64,000 nt of DNA from Bactericera cockerelli (Eukaryota; Arthropoda; Insecta; Hemiptera; Triozidae). Location of the stretch: the NCBI GenBank assembly GCA_024516035.1, contig CM044964.1, forward strand, positions 8,873,736 through 8,937,735, given 5' to 3'. Within the stretch, counting starts at the first letter, position 1; every line of letters starts with the position of its first letter. The notes beneath the pieces are model-generated. The model saw nothing but the letters and a program-made list of their open reading frames with translations. It was not told the DNA's origin and searched no databases. A program made the translations under genes and the position numbers. This document shows, piece by piece, positions 11,912 to 22,141 of this stretch.

Positions 11912-13643
11912 TATTAGCTTCTTTTTCCAAATCCTCTACCTCTGATAATTCTTTGTCTCTTTGGTAATTTTTGACTAGATTTTTTGTTTTATTCACTTGA
12001 TCTATCAGCTTTCTGAAAGATGGACAGGAGAAAGAGTCACACCTGTGACCCACCACTTCACACATGCTACAATACTTAACACTAGTGCATTCTTTTGCTA
12101 CATGTCCAGATTGTGTGCAATTTAAACACTTTTTTTCCAGTCTTGGTTCCCTGCATACATCAGAATGGTGTCCCATCTTCAAGCAATTGAAACAGCGTAC
12201 AAAGTCATACTTGGGTTTTACTCTGCATCGGGTCCATCCTATTTTGATATCCCCACTACTCAACAATAATTCAGCAGCTTTCATTGGCATGGAGATGGAA
12301 GCTACTTGAGTTCCTGATTTTGCAGTACGAAGGCTTCTCACAAACATATCCTTCTCCTTTGTTTCTATTTTGATACATTCCTCTATTTCCTTCTGATTGA
12401 TTGAGGCGTCAATATCAAGTATCATTAAATTGGTGTTTTTCTCGGTCACTCTTGCTTCCACTCCAAGGTTTTTAGATTCTATTGCCTTATAGAAAATCTC
12501 TGCTTTACCAGCTTCAGTTTCTATGATGACATTTTTGTCCCGGGTTAATTTAACTGTGTTAATGCCAACACCAAATTCATCTGGATCAATAGCTGCTCTA
12601 ATACTTCTCAGCGTTTCAGCATAGGTAGTAGCATTCGTTTTAATAATCACAGCCTCAGGTTTTTGGCCTTTTCTAATAAGCTGTGGTTTTTTCAACATTT
12701 TCTTTTGGGGGACAAAGAATTTGACTTCCCATTTTGTCTCAGGAAATAATATTTCCATGTTCTTTCTTATTAGATCTCTAGATTCAGGGTCACTTACTGC
12801 GACATTCAGTGCTTTAACATCCTCCATCAGATTCTCATTTTTGACTTTTGTCAGAATTTTCCTCAAGTCTTTCTCTCCTCTAGTCTCAAGCAAGTGAATT
12901 CTTTTTTTGTTCTTTTTCTTTTTGGTGCTGATCGTACTTTCAAGAAATTGTATTCTTTCTTCTTTCTCAGCTATATCCGTCACCATATCTTCAATCTCAG
13001 GGTACCTTGATTTTACTATGTTCATCAGTGGGCTGTCTTCATTTTTTTCATTTACAAATATCAGCACATCTCCCTCCTTTGTTGTCAAAGGATTTCCTTC
13101 TGTTTCTTTGGTCTTTTCAAAAGTTCTCTCTGGCCATGGTCTATTTACCAATTCCAAATATTGTTTTTCTTCGTATTTTATTGCTTCCTGTATACTAAGT
13201 TTTATGTTCTTACTTTCTTCCTCTTCTTGATCTAGCTCGGCAGAGCACCTGTCACAAAAATATCTCATAAGGCTGGCTGAGTTTTGTTCACATTTTTTAT
13301 TCACTATCAAAGAAGTGTTTGATGGCTGTATTCTCAACTTGTTTAACAAAGAACCCCCTAAAATTATCCTGTTGAGATCTTGAAGTTTTTCAGCATTCTC
13401 TTTAATATTTCTACGAATTTTTGTCCCGTCTCTGATTTGATTGTAAAGTGTTGTGATCAAGTCGCTCACTTTCCCTATATCTTCAACTATTTGGAGCTGT
13501 CCTTCTTCTATCTTATTTTCATGATGATTGGATGGTGATGCTTCAGTTGTATTATTTCCATTTTGAAGCGAATTTGAGAAAGTTGAGCTTTTATTAGTAT
13601 CTCCATCATCAACAGTAATGACTTCTTCCTTGTTTGTAACCAT
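11904..13643 (-). CDS. LINE 2 ORF1: Gag-like protein with three CCHC zinc knuckles
   Basis: Open for 579 codons from ATG 13643. The N-terminal half is charged and probably coiled coil. The C terminus carries three tandem knuckles: CFNCLKMGHHSDVC, CLNCTQSGHVAKEC and CSMCEVVGHRCDSFSC. This is the usual R1/TRAS-clade ORF1 product, which packages the element RNA and directs localisation. Its last 8 bp overlap the start of ORF2, suggesting coupled or reinitiating translation. No internal break is seen, unlike ORF2. Confidence 0.88.
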   Translation of the reverse strand: MVTNKEEVITVDDGDTNKSSTFSNSLQNGNNTTEASPSNHHENKIEEGQLQIVEDIGKVSDLITTLYNQIRDGTKIRRNIKENAEKLQDLNRIILGGSLLNKLRIQPSNTSLIVNKKCEQNSASLMRYFCDRCSAELDQEEEESKNIKLSIQEAIKYEEKQYLELVNRPWPERTFEKTKETEGNPLTTKEGDVLIFVNEKNEDSPLMNIVKSRYPEIEDMVTDIAEKEERIQFLESTISTKKKKNKKRIHLLETRGEKDLRKILTKVKNENLMEDVKALNVAVSDPESRDLIRKNMEILFPETKWEVKFFVPQKKMLKKPQLIRKGQKPEAVIIKTNATTYAETLRSIRAAIDPDEFGVGINTVKLTRDKNVIIETEAGKAEIFYKAIESKNLGVEARVTEKNTNLMILDIDASINQKEIEECIKIETKEKDMFVRSLRTAKSGTQVASISMPMKAAELLLSSGDIKIGWTRCRVKPKYDFVRCFNCLKMGHHSDVCREPRLEKKCLNCTQSGHVAKECTSVKYCSMCEVVGHRCDSFSCPSFRKLIDQVNKTKNLVKNYQRDKELSEVEDLEKEANND

Positions 13644-15667
13644 GACTGCTGTATATAGTGGAAAAACAGAAGGAAATTTAAAAAAAAAAAAAAAAAAAAA
13701 ATGGATATATGACTTTTAATTTTAATTATTATATAAATATATGGGTCATTAGCCTCTTTTGTGGTATAAAATACTCTTTTGTGGGTACTCTTTTACAAAT
13801 ATTTCAGGTTTAAAGGTAAAAGCAGAGAAAACGTATAAAAGGCTGTAACAAGTTTTAACCTCTTTTTGGGACTAGACCTCTTTTTTGGGTTCTTGGACCT
13901 CTTTATATAAAAAAGTTAAAATATAAAGTAAATCAATTTTGATATTTCTTTTAATTTTTAATTTTAATTATTATATAACTATATGGGTCAATAGCCTCTT
14001 TTGTGGTATAAAATACTCTTTTCGGGTATGTTTTAATGTATTAAAAATTACCTACTCTTTTACAAAAATTTCAGGTATTAAAGGTAAAATACAGAGAAAA
14101 ACGTATAAAAGGATGTTACAATAAGTTTTAACCTCTTTTGGAACTAGACCTTTTTTTTTTGGGTTCTTGGACCTCTTTTAAAAGTTACAAAAAATAAAAG
14201 TAAGGTAATTGGGTTATTACTTTTACTTAATATTATTATTATAATTATGCGGGTCAATAGCCTCTTTTGTGGGTATGTTTTAATGTACCTATGATTCAAT
14301 TAAATTAACTAATATTTTTAAAAAATTTCAGGTTAATAGGTAAAGTATGATAATAAGCACCTATCTTTTTTTTATATATGAACTTGTGTTTAGATAGGTA
14401 GATAAAAAGATTGGTTAACTATGTTGCACAAGTAATTACCTATATTTATTCACACAGTATTGGCTAAATCAAAGAAGTTGTCTTGGTCTATCTGGCTAAC
14501 CTCACTGAGATTCCATCAAAATAAAGATTTCAGTGTTTGAAGTAAAAATCTTACAGTACCTTCTCTAAAATGCTAGATGTGTAGGTAACCATGGAAAATT
14601 ATATGTCACAAAAAACACCAAATTATTAATTGAGAAACTATTAAAACAAAAGACAAAATGTATGAGTTGGAATATCTGTACCGGGATCTCCAGTTAGTAC
14701 TCAGCACTCAGGAACGCTTGAAATCCTCAGGAAACAGGTACCAGAAGTTCTCTTAGTTTCTTATCCAAAATTGTATCAGCCGGCAATCAGAAATAATCTT
14801 ATTGCAGAAAAACCGCAGCACTTTTTACTTTGAAATTGAAAATTAGGAGGGAAAAAATAACCCTAAGATTGTAAAAACCCTGAATTTGAAAAAACCCTCG
14901 AGTCGTTTGAGTTTGTATTTTGAAAACAACGCGCACAAAATTGGAGTTGGGCACAGAAACGGCACGTGCACCTCACCCTACAGGGTTGGTGTTGACCTTG
15001 AAATAGCTTGCAAGCCGGTCTCTGGATTGATGCAGATGTGAAATTTATGGATGCGGATTCTTAGAAATTATTCGAAAGGGAATGAAATTGCACTGATAAC
15101 GAATTTAATATTAAGGTTTAATTTTAAGTTAACGTCTATGCGTATGCGATTTTAAATACTAGAATTATGAAAACTTATAGCACTGTGAAACATTGTTTTC
15201 AGATCGAATTAAAAATCTCTTTCGAAGCAGCTATTTGCTGACAATTTTTAAGAATAATTAAGAGAAACTATATTTTATTGATATCTTTGGTCAGTTTTAA
15301 ATCACTAATAATGATTTAATTAGGTTTTCACTAGGATTACTACAGATATAAGAGATTTAAACTGTATTGTACTTGTGATTTAACTTTATAATTCTAAATA
15401 TTTTAGATTACCACGAGTTAGTTTCAGAATGAAAAAAAAATTGTTTTTTAATAGTTTTTAGACTAACTTTTTGGTTCTAATCTACATTAAATCACTTCTG
15501 AAAACACATTTTGAAACACGGATATCACTGGATATATCTATTTAAACCAGATAGTTACTAATTCACTTCCGAAAAACCAAAATCAAATTTTTGTTGAAAA
15601 AATCAAAATCAAAAACACGGAGCTCATTTACACACGTCCTGCACGCTTCAGATCCTTCGCGCGAGTC
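13644..15667 (-). other. LINE 2 5'UTR, ~2 kb
   Basis: This lies between the ORF1 start and the outer target duplication at 15668. It contains an A run (13681-13702), the tandem repeats listed separately, and otherwise AT-rich sequence. Long repeat-bearing 5'UTRs often act as internal promoters in LINEs; no promoter motif is clear to me here. Confidence 0.65.
13710..14365 (-). repeat. Tandem ~245-270-bp repeats in LINE 2 5'UTR, about 2.6 copies
   Basis: The string ATGGGTCA(T/A)TAGCCTCTTTT recurs at about 13741 and 13981 and, with one change, at about 14248. Each is followed by shared segments (ACTCTTTTACAAA, TTTCAGGT, ACCTCTTTTGG and similar). The third unit is truncated. Such 5'UTR monomers resemble promoter monomers in other LINEs. 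Confidence 0.75.
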
Positions 15668-15680
15668 AGTTAACTCGGTT

Positions 15681-16364
15681 GCAAATTTCCCTTAGCAACG
15701 GGTAAATAATACACAAATGAAAGTTTAGAAAAATTATCGGCGTTTACTTGGTTACAGAAAAGTTCTTAGCAACGAATCAACAACACATAATTTATGAAAA
15801 ATGGAACTTGGGATTATTATTATTAACTCTTATGTTTGAAAAGAAAAATTAAGAATTTAAGTCAATTTTATTAAAGAAGAGAAAAATGTCTATAATATGG
15901 TTATAAATTGCTCTAGGTTATTTATCATTTTCACTTGAAAAAAGAATTTTCAATAAACAATGTTTTTGTATTCTATCAATTATTAGAAGGAAACTAGATG
16001 TTTTTATTTATTTTACCAATAACTTTTTTATATCAAAATATTTAGAATAACAAACTAGATATTATTAAAGCAGACGATTAGCTATTTAAATTGGTTATAA
16101 ATTTGCACTATTAAATCTATTTATTACACTTTAAACAATAAACTATTGCGGAGCAAATTTTTCGAGATGCAAAAAAAAATACCGTTTCGCCTAAAAATTG
16201 TTTAGGCGAAACGGTAAGAGATAGCGAAAAATTGATGAGAGATGACCCCAAGTAAAATTGCCGGAAAATACCAGGAAAATTATCAAAAGTCCGAAATTCC
16301 AAACCATCCTTGAGTTATGACCTTCCTCAAGTATTTCCTTGAGGAAGGGTCCGATTTTAAGACA
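15681..16364. other. AT-rich sequence without recognised gene; may include the outer LINE 1 5'UTR
   Basis: No domain-bearing ORF. Immediately right of the LINE 2 target duplication the sequence may continue the LINE 1 5'UTR that LINE 2 interrupted. It contains the short hairpin at 16181-16215. Confidence 0.5.
16181..16215. repeat. Perfect 15-bp-arm hairpin
   Basis: ACCGTTTCGCCTAAA (16181-16195), a 5-nt loop AATTG, then the exact reverse complement (16201-16215). It lies just outside the repeat-rich Helentron-like block that follows and could be part of one end of it. Confidence 0.8.
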
Positions 16365-16369
16365 GTCTT

Positions 16370-16900
16370 TGCCCTGGAACTTGAAATCTATCGCGAGGAC
16401 CTATATTTTTTATTATTTAATGACACATTAGACAAAATTGGCTTTCATTTAATTCAATTTAGACCACATTCTGACGTACCGTTCTGGAGATATAAGCCAG
16501 AATGTTCGAAATTTCGACCTTTTTTTCAGACTTTTCACGTTTTTTAGCAGATTCCAGCGCGGAACTTAAAATTTGTCGCGAGGACCTATATTTTTTATTA
16601 TTTAATAACACATTAGACAAAACTAGCTTTCATTTAATTCATATTAGGCCACATTCTGACGTACCGTTCTCGAGATAGAAGCCAGAATGTTCGAAATTTC
16701 GACCATTTTTTCAGACTTTTCACGTTTTTTTTTACAGATTCCAGCACGGAACTTAAAAGTTATCGCGAGGACCTATATTTTTATTGTAAAAACTGTCTGA
16801 GAACATCACATGATTTTATTTGAGCCCTTTGTTGCCATATTCTGACAAACCGTTCTCGAAATATGGGCCAGTTTGCTACATTAGCTCGGGATTTTGAAAT
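16370..16900. repeat. ~185-bp tandem repeats, three units
   Basis: GGAACTT(G/A)AAA followed by TCGCGAGGACCTATA recurs at 16376, 16561 and 16748 (periods 185 and 187). Each of the first two is followed by a shared ATTCTGACGTACCGTTCT block. Related ~190-bp units occur inverted at 20670-20945, next to another GT/CA array, so repeat plus microsatellite forms a module. Confidence 0.8.
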
Positions 16901-16916
16901 TTACAGCGATGATGAC

Positions 16917-16918
<2 letters not shown>

Positions 16919-16948
<30 letters not shown>

Positions 16949-17050
16949 GTGATGTGTGTGTGTATGTGTGTGGTTTGTGTGTGTTGTGTTGTGTGTGGTT
17001 GTGTGTGTGTGTGTATGGTGATGTGTGTGTGTGTGTGTGTGTGTGTGGTG

Positions 17051-17082
<32 letters not shown>

Positions 17083-17181
17083 TGATGTGTGTGTGTGTGT
17101 GGTTTGTGTGTGGTGTGTTGTGTTGTGTTGTGTGTGGTTGTGTGTGTGTGTGTGTGCGTGGGTGGGTGTGTGTGGGTGAGC

Positions 17182-17212
<31 letters not shown>

Positions 17213-17379
17213 GATGGGTGTGTGTATGTGGTGTGTGTTGTGTGTGTGTGGGTGTGTTTGGGTGGGTGGGTGTGTGTGTGGATGTGGATGTGTGTGTGGA
17301 TGGGTGTGTGAGGTGTGTGTATGTGGTGTGTGGGTGTGGTGTGTGTGATGGCTTGGCGAAGCGGGTGCAGCCCGCTAGT
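16919..17379. mobile_element. GT-rich microsatellite ending in a Helentron-like terminus
   Basis: About 430 bp of degenerate GT/GTGG repeats are followed by GGCGAAGCGGGTGCAGCCCG and CTAGT. The GCGGG..CCCGC hairpin next to CTAG, preceded by a microsatellite and tandem repeats, resembles the non-autonomous Helentron/HINE class of rolling-circle elements. The reverse complement of this end, degenerate, occurs at about 20543. Class assignment is tentative. Open frames through the GT array (cysteine/valine repeats) are not genes. Confidence 0.6.
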
Positions 17380-17461
17380 TATGTATATAAGTATTCATTC
17401 ACAAACCTTTCAATCCACATGTCCCGATGTGAAATTGTGTAAAGGTATACTAACCCATAAA

Positions 17462-17765
17462 TAGTCGCCGGTGCTGAGTGAGTTAGCGCGCTAAGCTTAC
17501 CACGCATGGTGACCTGTATTCGATCCCCAGCTGGGCAGGAATTTTTCCGCACATTACTTGGGTGTTTGGGGTCCACTCATACCTCGTGAGGAAAAATGAG
17601 TAGTTACTGAATAAGTAACGACCAGTGGCGGCATTACCAGAGTAAAAATAAATTAATGTAATTGAATTTGAAAAGTAAAGGAGGCTCTTAGTAATGCTGC
17701 GCTACCCACAAAATTTGTGAAGAGGCCTTGTGCTTGACCACAAATAAGTTCATACATACATAACA
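17462..17765 (+). mobile_element. SINE family C (tRNA-headed, ~300 bp)
   Basis: The head has tRNA-like A- and B-box segments (GAGTTAGCGCGCTAAG, then ATTCGATCCCC). The body has CTCATACCTCGTGAGGAAAA and GGAGGCTCTTAGTAATGCTG. Further copies are at 50205-50515 (+) and 39467-39640 (-); a diverged relative is at 19620-19790. Confidence 0.75.
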
Positions 17766-18157
17766 ATATTAAACCTGTTATACCCAAGGAGTGAAAAAGA
17801 CAAGATTTTTTTTTCTTCTAAAATGTTGGTTATATTAGGTTCAAAAATGTAAAAAAATCTCTAGTACCCAATGTTACATAATATGTATGTGTAACATGAA
17901 TGTCATAAATGTTTGGGGACCTTTCTAAGTGGGAAATGTAAAGTTTCATAGAAAACTTTGTAAAAGCCCCTACACTACCTAATACCTATTCCTAATTAGG
18001 AATGTAAGGTACATAGGAAGTGAAAGGCTTCCCTCCCTATCCAATTCTCTCTAGTAAATATTTCTTCCACTGGCCGCTAAAAAGTTTATTATACAAAGTA
18101 CGAGCTAAAGTGAAGCTTTTATGTGTTGCAAACACCACGCGATAAAAATAAAATCAG
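17766..18157. other. AT-rich intergenic stretch
   Basis: Nothing recognised: T-rich and A-rich runs with no domain-bearing ORF. Confidence 0.5.
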
Positions 18158-18240
18158 TTAGCTCAGTAGGTAAGGCGGCACTGAGTGAAACTATAGATGC
18201 CAGTAGTACGCGGGTTCGAAATGGGACATATGATTTTTTT
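18158..18240 (+). mobile_element. tRNA-headed SINE fragment
   Basis: TTAGCTCAGTAGGTAAGGCG and GGGTTCGAAATGGGACAT resemble A and B boxes of the family D SINE at 35278 and 56416. The body after the head is lost and replaced by a T run. Confidence 0.5.
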
Positions 18241-19475
18241 TTTTAAACAAAATACTCTTTACTTATTTTAGTTTTACATAATTTACATTAAATTTAGTGA
18301 GTTTATGAGGTACTATTAACTTTTTTGTTGTGGGTTGTACTGTACCTCAGTTATAATATAAAATAAAAAATTAACAGTTAAAAAAATAAAATATTTTTAC
18401 ACATTTATCAAGCTCGCCGGTAGGCGAGCGCTCGTCAAGTAGCGCCAGCCAACCGGCCTATATTAACACGAAACAGAGTTTATATGTATTTTGTTTTATT
18501 GTTTTCGCCCACTTCCCGCTAACTTTTATCAATTTTTATTTCAAATTCGTAATGAGACGCGAAAATAGATTGTGTTTCACGAAAGCGCGAGGTTCCTACG
18601 TACAGTTAAAGTCGTTTACTGGCCACGCCGAAAATCTTGAAATTCATGAAATTTTTCATACGGGTTTTTTTTTTTTTTTTTTTTTTCAGACCAATTTTCT
18701 GTCAAGGGTACAGCAACGTGTGCTTATCGTGGAAAGACGTGAGCTACGTTTTTGAATAGGGAATTTTTATCTCTGCATACCTTTTATAGTTTCACGTATT
18801 TATTTTTTATAGGATAGGTGATATAGCCTTTTAAAAGAAAACCATATTTATTTTTTCTTTTTTTTTCTGATCATCTTGGAGCTGCGATTGTGGTATTTAT
18901 CAAATGTCCTTATCATAGGAAATAATATTTTGGCATAACCAAAGTATTTCACTGGACCGAAATTGAGTTATAGCCTTTTACAAGAAACCCGGATTTCTTT
19001 TTTCTTTTTTTTTCTGGATATCCTAAATATGTAATTTTTAGTGTTTTTAAAAAAGTCTAGTCAATAAGAACAAGCACACTTGTTCTCAGATGGTTGAAAC
19101 AAGTAGAAAAGTATTTAAAGTCCTCTAAAGGAATATCTATAATGAACCCCGGAGCCACGCCTATTTATCCCAAGTGGATGACTGAAAGTTCTTTCTAAAG
19201 GTCTAATTACGCAGAATTATACTACGATGTAAATAAAAATTTACAAAAAATCAGCGTCAGTGTGAGACATAAAAAGAAAAAACTGAATTTTAATTTATGA
19301 GAGTAACAAAAAAACTTCACCTCACACAGAACCTAATTTATGCGGTTTACGTCCTCGCTTCATCCAAGCTGCCAACAGACCGACTTATCAGCACGGGAAT
19401 AATAACGTCCTATAACTTCGTTCAAAGATTTCTACATCACGATAATATTATCATAACAATCATAATAATTATATT
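18241..19475. other. AT-rich stretch, no gene recognised
   Basis: Contains T runs (18664-18686, 18847-18866) and a small inverted repeat at about 18416-18428. Open frames are short and carry no domain. Confidence 0.5.
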
Positions 19476-19545
19476 TCAAAGGTAAAACATTTCTTCAAAC
19501 TCACTACTGAGAGGAAGCGTGCCTCTGATATTATTAGAAAAGTAT
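19476..19545 (-). mobile_element. Short copy of the retroelement end also found at 63366
   Basis: AGGTAAAACATTTCTTC followed by AGAGGAAGCGTGCCTCTGAT matches, with few changes, the sequence at 63366-63417. It is a truncated copy of the same element 3' region. Confidence 0.55.
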
Positions 19546-19619
19546 AAATATTGGCCAGTAAGAGGCAGAATATTTATTAATGTAGATCAAATGATAAATA
19601 TAATAAAATATTAAAATAT

Positions 19620-19790
19620 TGTGATCGTCGACTGGTGTAGGTAAAACACAAAGTTTGCAAGGTGACCTGTGTTCGAATCCCGGCTAGGTAGAATTTTTTA
19701 CTCTGTACTTTGGATGGCCGGTTTTCTGTTATATTTCGTGAGAAAAGAAAACAGTAGTTACTAGTTTGAGTCAACCTCCTATGACCGTTT
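19620..19790 (+). mobile_element. SINE family C relative
   Basis: AAGGTGACCTGTGTTCGAAT and CCCGGCTAGG form a B-box-like segment, followed by a GAAAAC..AGTAGTTAC body as in family C. The head is diverged. Confidence 0.5.
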
Positions 19791-19974
19791 AATTTCGAAT
19801 GAAGTGAGTATGGTTTAACTCGATCAACATTGATATGTTACAATCTAACTATCGGTCTACCTATACTATGACTGTATGTAACGTGATATAAGTTGCATAT
19901 TTTTTTTTTTACATTGTAGGTTAGGTATTTCTATATTTTATATCACAAACACTTCGTTCAATGAATTTGTGAAG

Positions 19975-20400
19975 GGGAATGAGCCCGCAATGCTGGCTGC
20001 ATTCCCCCTCTGAGCATATTTTGTCCAATCGAGCTGAAATTTTCAGGGTATGTTTCATGGATACATGTTTGCCTATTAACTCTGCCCGTAGTCCTATTAA
20101 CTCCTATTTTCCCGAGTTCAACTCTCGGTTGGGGCAGACTTTTCGACGAAAATTTTGTTTCATCCAAACACGTGAGGCTAGCATTTCCGGCCCTACCCAG
20201 GCTGGGTGAGGTTAATGTGGGTAGCTGGTACGATTCCCAGCGAATGGAGGGTAAAACCCCCGTCCTGACTATCTCAGTCAGAACGTTAAAACCAAACAGA
20301 ATCAACTGGTCACAATAGATCTAATTAGGTCGCAGTGTTAATTGTAAGGGTTTCATTGGAAACCCTGCAACCAGGTCAGATAATAATAATAAAAATGTAT
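19975..20400. mobile_element. Diverged SINE-like repeat
   Basis: It contains GATTCCCAGCGAATGGAGG and GTAAAACCCCCGTCCTGAC, shared in part with 25860-25925, 56285-56335 and 59585-59695 (motifs for an upstream CCCAGC, then AATGGAGGGTAAAAC). It ends near an ATAATAATAATAA tail. No coding capacity is supported. Confidence 0.45.
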
Positions 20401-20469
20401 AATCTAGAACAGTTTCTTACTTTTTCTGTTTATACTGATTATGCTGAAATGACACCATGTTTAGCAACT

Positions 20470-20543
20470 TACCGACCTCAGTAGCTTGATCGATAAGGTA
20501 GTGGACTTGTAACCTAGAGGTCGGTGGTTCAAGTCCCGGTTTA
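20470..20543 (+). mobile_element. SINE family A head (tRNA-derived)
   Basis: CCGACCTCAGTAGCTTGATC then GGTTCAAGTCC: A- and B-box-like. Related copies: 27138-27273 (-), 27631-27755 (+), 29214-29355 (-), 30587-30722 (-), 35921-36049 (-), 52606-52741 (-). The full unit is ~140 bp and ends ..TTAACACAAATATGAT. Here the body is replaced by a Helentron-like end. Confidence 0.75.
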
Positions 20544-20990
20544 CACCCACCGCTTCGCCAGCCCATCACACACACACAACACAACACAACACACCAGACC
20601 ACACCACCACACACACCACACACACACACCACCCACAAATCACACACACACACACACACACATCACACAAAAAAAGCCTAAAACTTTCTCACTTTGAGTT
20701 GATATGTCGTCACTTCAAATTTCAAAAAAAAATGTCATTTAGGTCACAATATTTTACGTGTTACCCATCCATTTTTTTTTTTTTTTACCTTACCTGGCGT
20801 AGCTCAAGAACGGCTGATCAGAAATTTGCGATCGATATGTCAATTGAAAGCTCAAACCCTTGCCTAAAACTTTCTGGCTTTGAGTTGATAGGTCGTTGCG
20901 ACAAATTTCGAAAAAAATGTCATTTAGGTCTAAAAACGTAAAAAAAATAGTGTCGCCTTTCCAAGTTTTAGGACTCGCCCTTTTCACCGG
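20543..20990. mobile_element. Helentron-like fragment: CA array plus ~190-bp repeats (inverted relative to 16370-17379)
   Basis: CACCCACCGCTTCGCCAGCC and a CA-rich array (20568-20667), then CCTAAAACTTTCT.CTTTGAGTTGAT at about 20677 and 20869, each followed by a shared AAAAATGTCATTTAGGTC. It mirrors the module at 16370-17379 on the opposite strand, which supports a mobile unit made of hairpin end, microsatellite and tandem repeats. Confidence 0.55.
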
Positions 20991-21597
20991 GGCTGGATAT
21001 ATTTAAAACCAAAACACCTAACAAATTTTGTGAACCGAGATTTATCTCCTGTACACGTTCAGAATGAAAAAATGTGGGATTTAGTTAGTGTGAGATTTAG
21101 TTAGTGTACTGAATGATGAAAGAACCGGTGCTTTTGTACTTGGTTCTTGAGTAATTACTCGAATCCACTATTCCATTTCCATCCGCTCTCAGAATCTCAA
21201 AAACCAAGTACGAAAGAACCTGGGTAAATACTCGGTACTTTCATGTAATCGATTACTGAAGTACCGGTTCAATGAAATACTCGGTATTACCCATCTCTAA
21301 TTATTGCCAACAATACTGAATTGGGGTACTTTTCTGTTAGTGAATCTAGCAGTGGGTTTCAAAATTTGAAAAGATCAACAAAATTCCTGAAGGAGCGCTA
21401 TTTAGTGTCACTGAAAGGATCACACTTGTTATCTCAAGATTTCTCCTCTCTTCAGAAAGTATACTATAAAATTTTCTCTCAGCATCTTTCTAAAGTTTCT
21501 TTTTGTTTGCGGGGCTTGGTGGAAAAGGGCGTAAGTCGATTTACGCCCTTTTTGCATCACTGATTGAGGAAAATCAATTAAATCAAAAAGTAGTGAT
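20991..21597. other. Intergenic stretch, nothing recognised
   Basis: No domain-bearing ORF and no clear repeat; a short inverted repeat around AAAGGGCGTAAGTCGATTTA (21526-21553) is the only local structure. Confidence 0.5.
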
Positions 21598-22021
21598 ATC
21601 CCCCAAAAACACTTCGTGTAAAAATAGTCGTCAAGTGTTGGAATAATTAAAAAGAACTGATATCAAATACGTCAATTTTCTATGTTTCAAGGAATTATTT
21701 TTCACGTAATTAGTCACACAACAAAATAATACTCTTGGAAGAACCATGTTGTATAGTTACAGAACCACGTTCTTGACTACTGCACACTGTTTTGTTAGCA
21801 GATTACTACACATAAATTTCAGAACAAAACAGTGTGCAGTAGTCAAGAACGTGGTTCTGTAACTATACAACATGGTTCTTCCAAGAGTATTATTTTGTTG
21901 TGTGACTAATTACGTGAAAAATAATTCCTTGAAACATAGAAAATTGACGTATTTGATATCAGTTCTTTTTAATTATTCCAACACTTGACGACTATTTTTA
22001 CACGAAGTGTTTTTGGGGGAT
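21598..22021. repeat. Perfect 199-bp-arm palindrome with 26-bp spacer
   Basis: The left arm 21598-21796 and right arm 21823-22021 are exact reverse complements by base-by-base reading. The spacer is 21797-21822. The outer ends begin ATCCCCCAAAAACACTTCGT, closely matching the outer ends of the larger foldback element at 23973-24987. No coding potential. A transcript would fold into a ~200-bp hairpin. Confidence 0.9.
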
Positions 22022-22082
22022 TACTTGAACAACACAAAAAGCTTCGTTCTCAGTATTCTTTCACAGAAATTAATCGTAAAAA

Positions 22083-22141
22083 TACATAGTTATCCTCCTA
22101 TTTGGGATTTTTACCACATAATACTACATCTTGGGCATACT
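22083..22141 (+). mobile_element. SINE family D tail, left half of an interrupted copy
   Basis: GTTATCCTCCTATTTGGGAT then TTTTTACCACATAATA matches the tail of the family D SINE at 56505-56545. It is interrupted at 22142 by an hAT-like element and resumes at 22819-22860. Confidence 0.65.

Larger units (their letters stand above)
8734..15680 (-). mobile_element. LINE 2: full-length R1-clade-like non-LTR retrotransposon with 13-bp target duplication
   Basis: The 13-bp string AGTTAACTCGGTT occurs at 8734-8746 and again at 15668-15680, bracketing a - strand element of 6921 bp (8747-15667). Inside, in order: ~2 kb 5'UTR (15667-13644), ORF1 with CCHC knuckles (13643-11904), ORF2 overlapping it by 8 bp (11911-8937), a 3'UTR with inverted repeats (8936-8761) and a poly(A) tail (the T run near 8747-8758). 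The layout, knuckle-bearing ORF1, ORF1/ORF2 overlap and C-terminal cysteine-histidine motif fit the R1 clade. It sits directly upstream of LINE 1, probably within the LINE 1 5'UTR. Confidence 0.88.

Noticed and set aside
8734..15680. R1 insertion in 28S rDNA
   Set aside because: No 28S sequence flanks the element; the flanks are AT-rich.
16922..17442. Open frames of Cys/Val repeats
   Set aside because: They translate a GT microsatellite in several frames at once; no start context, domain or splice support.
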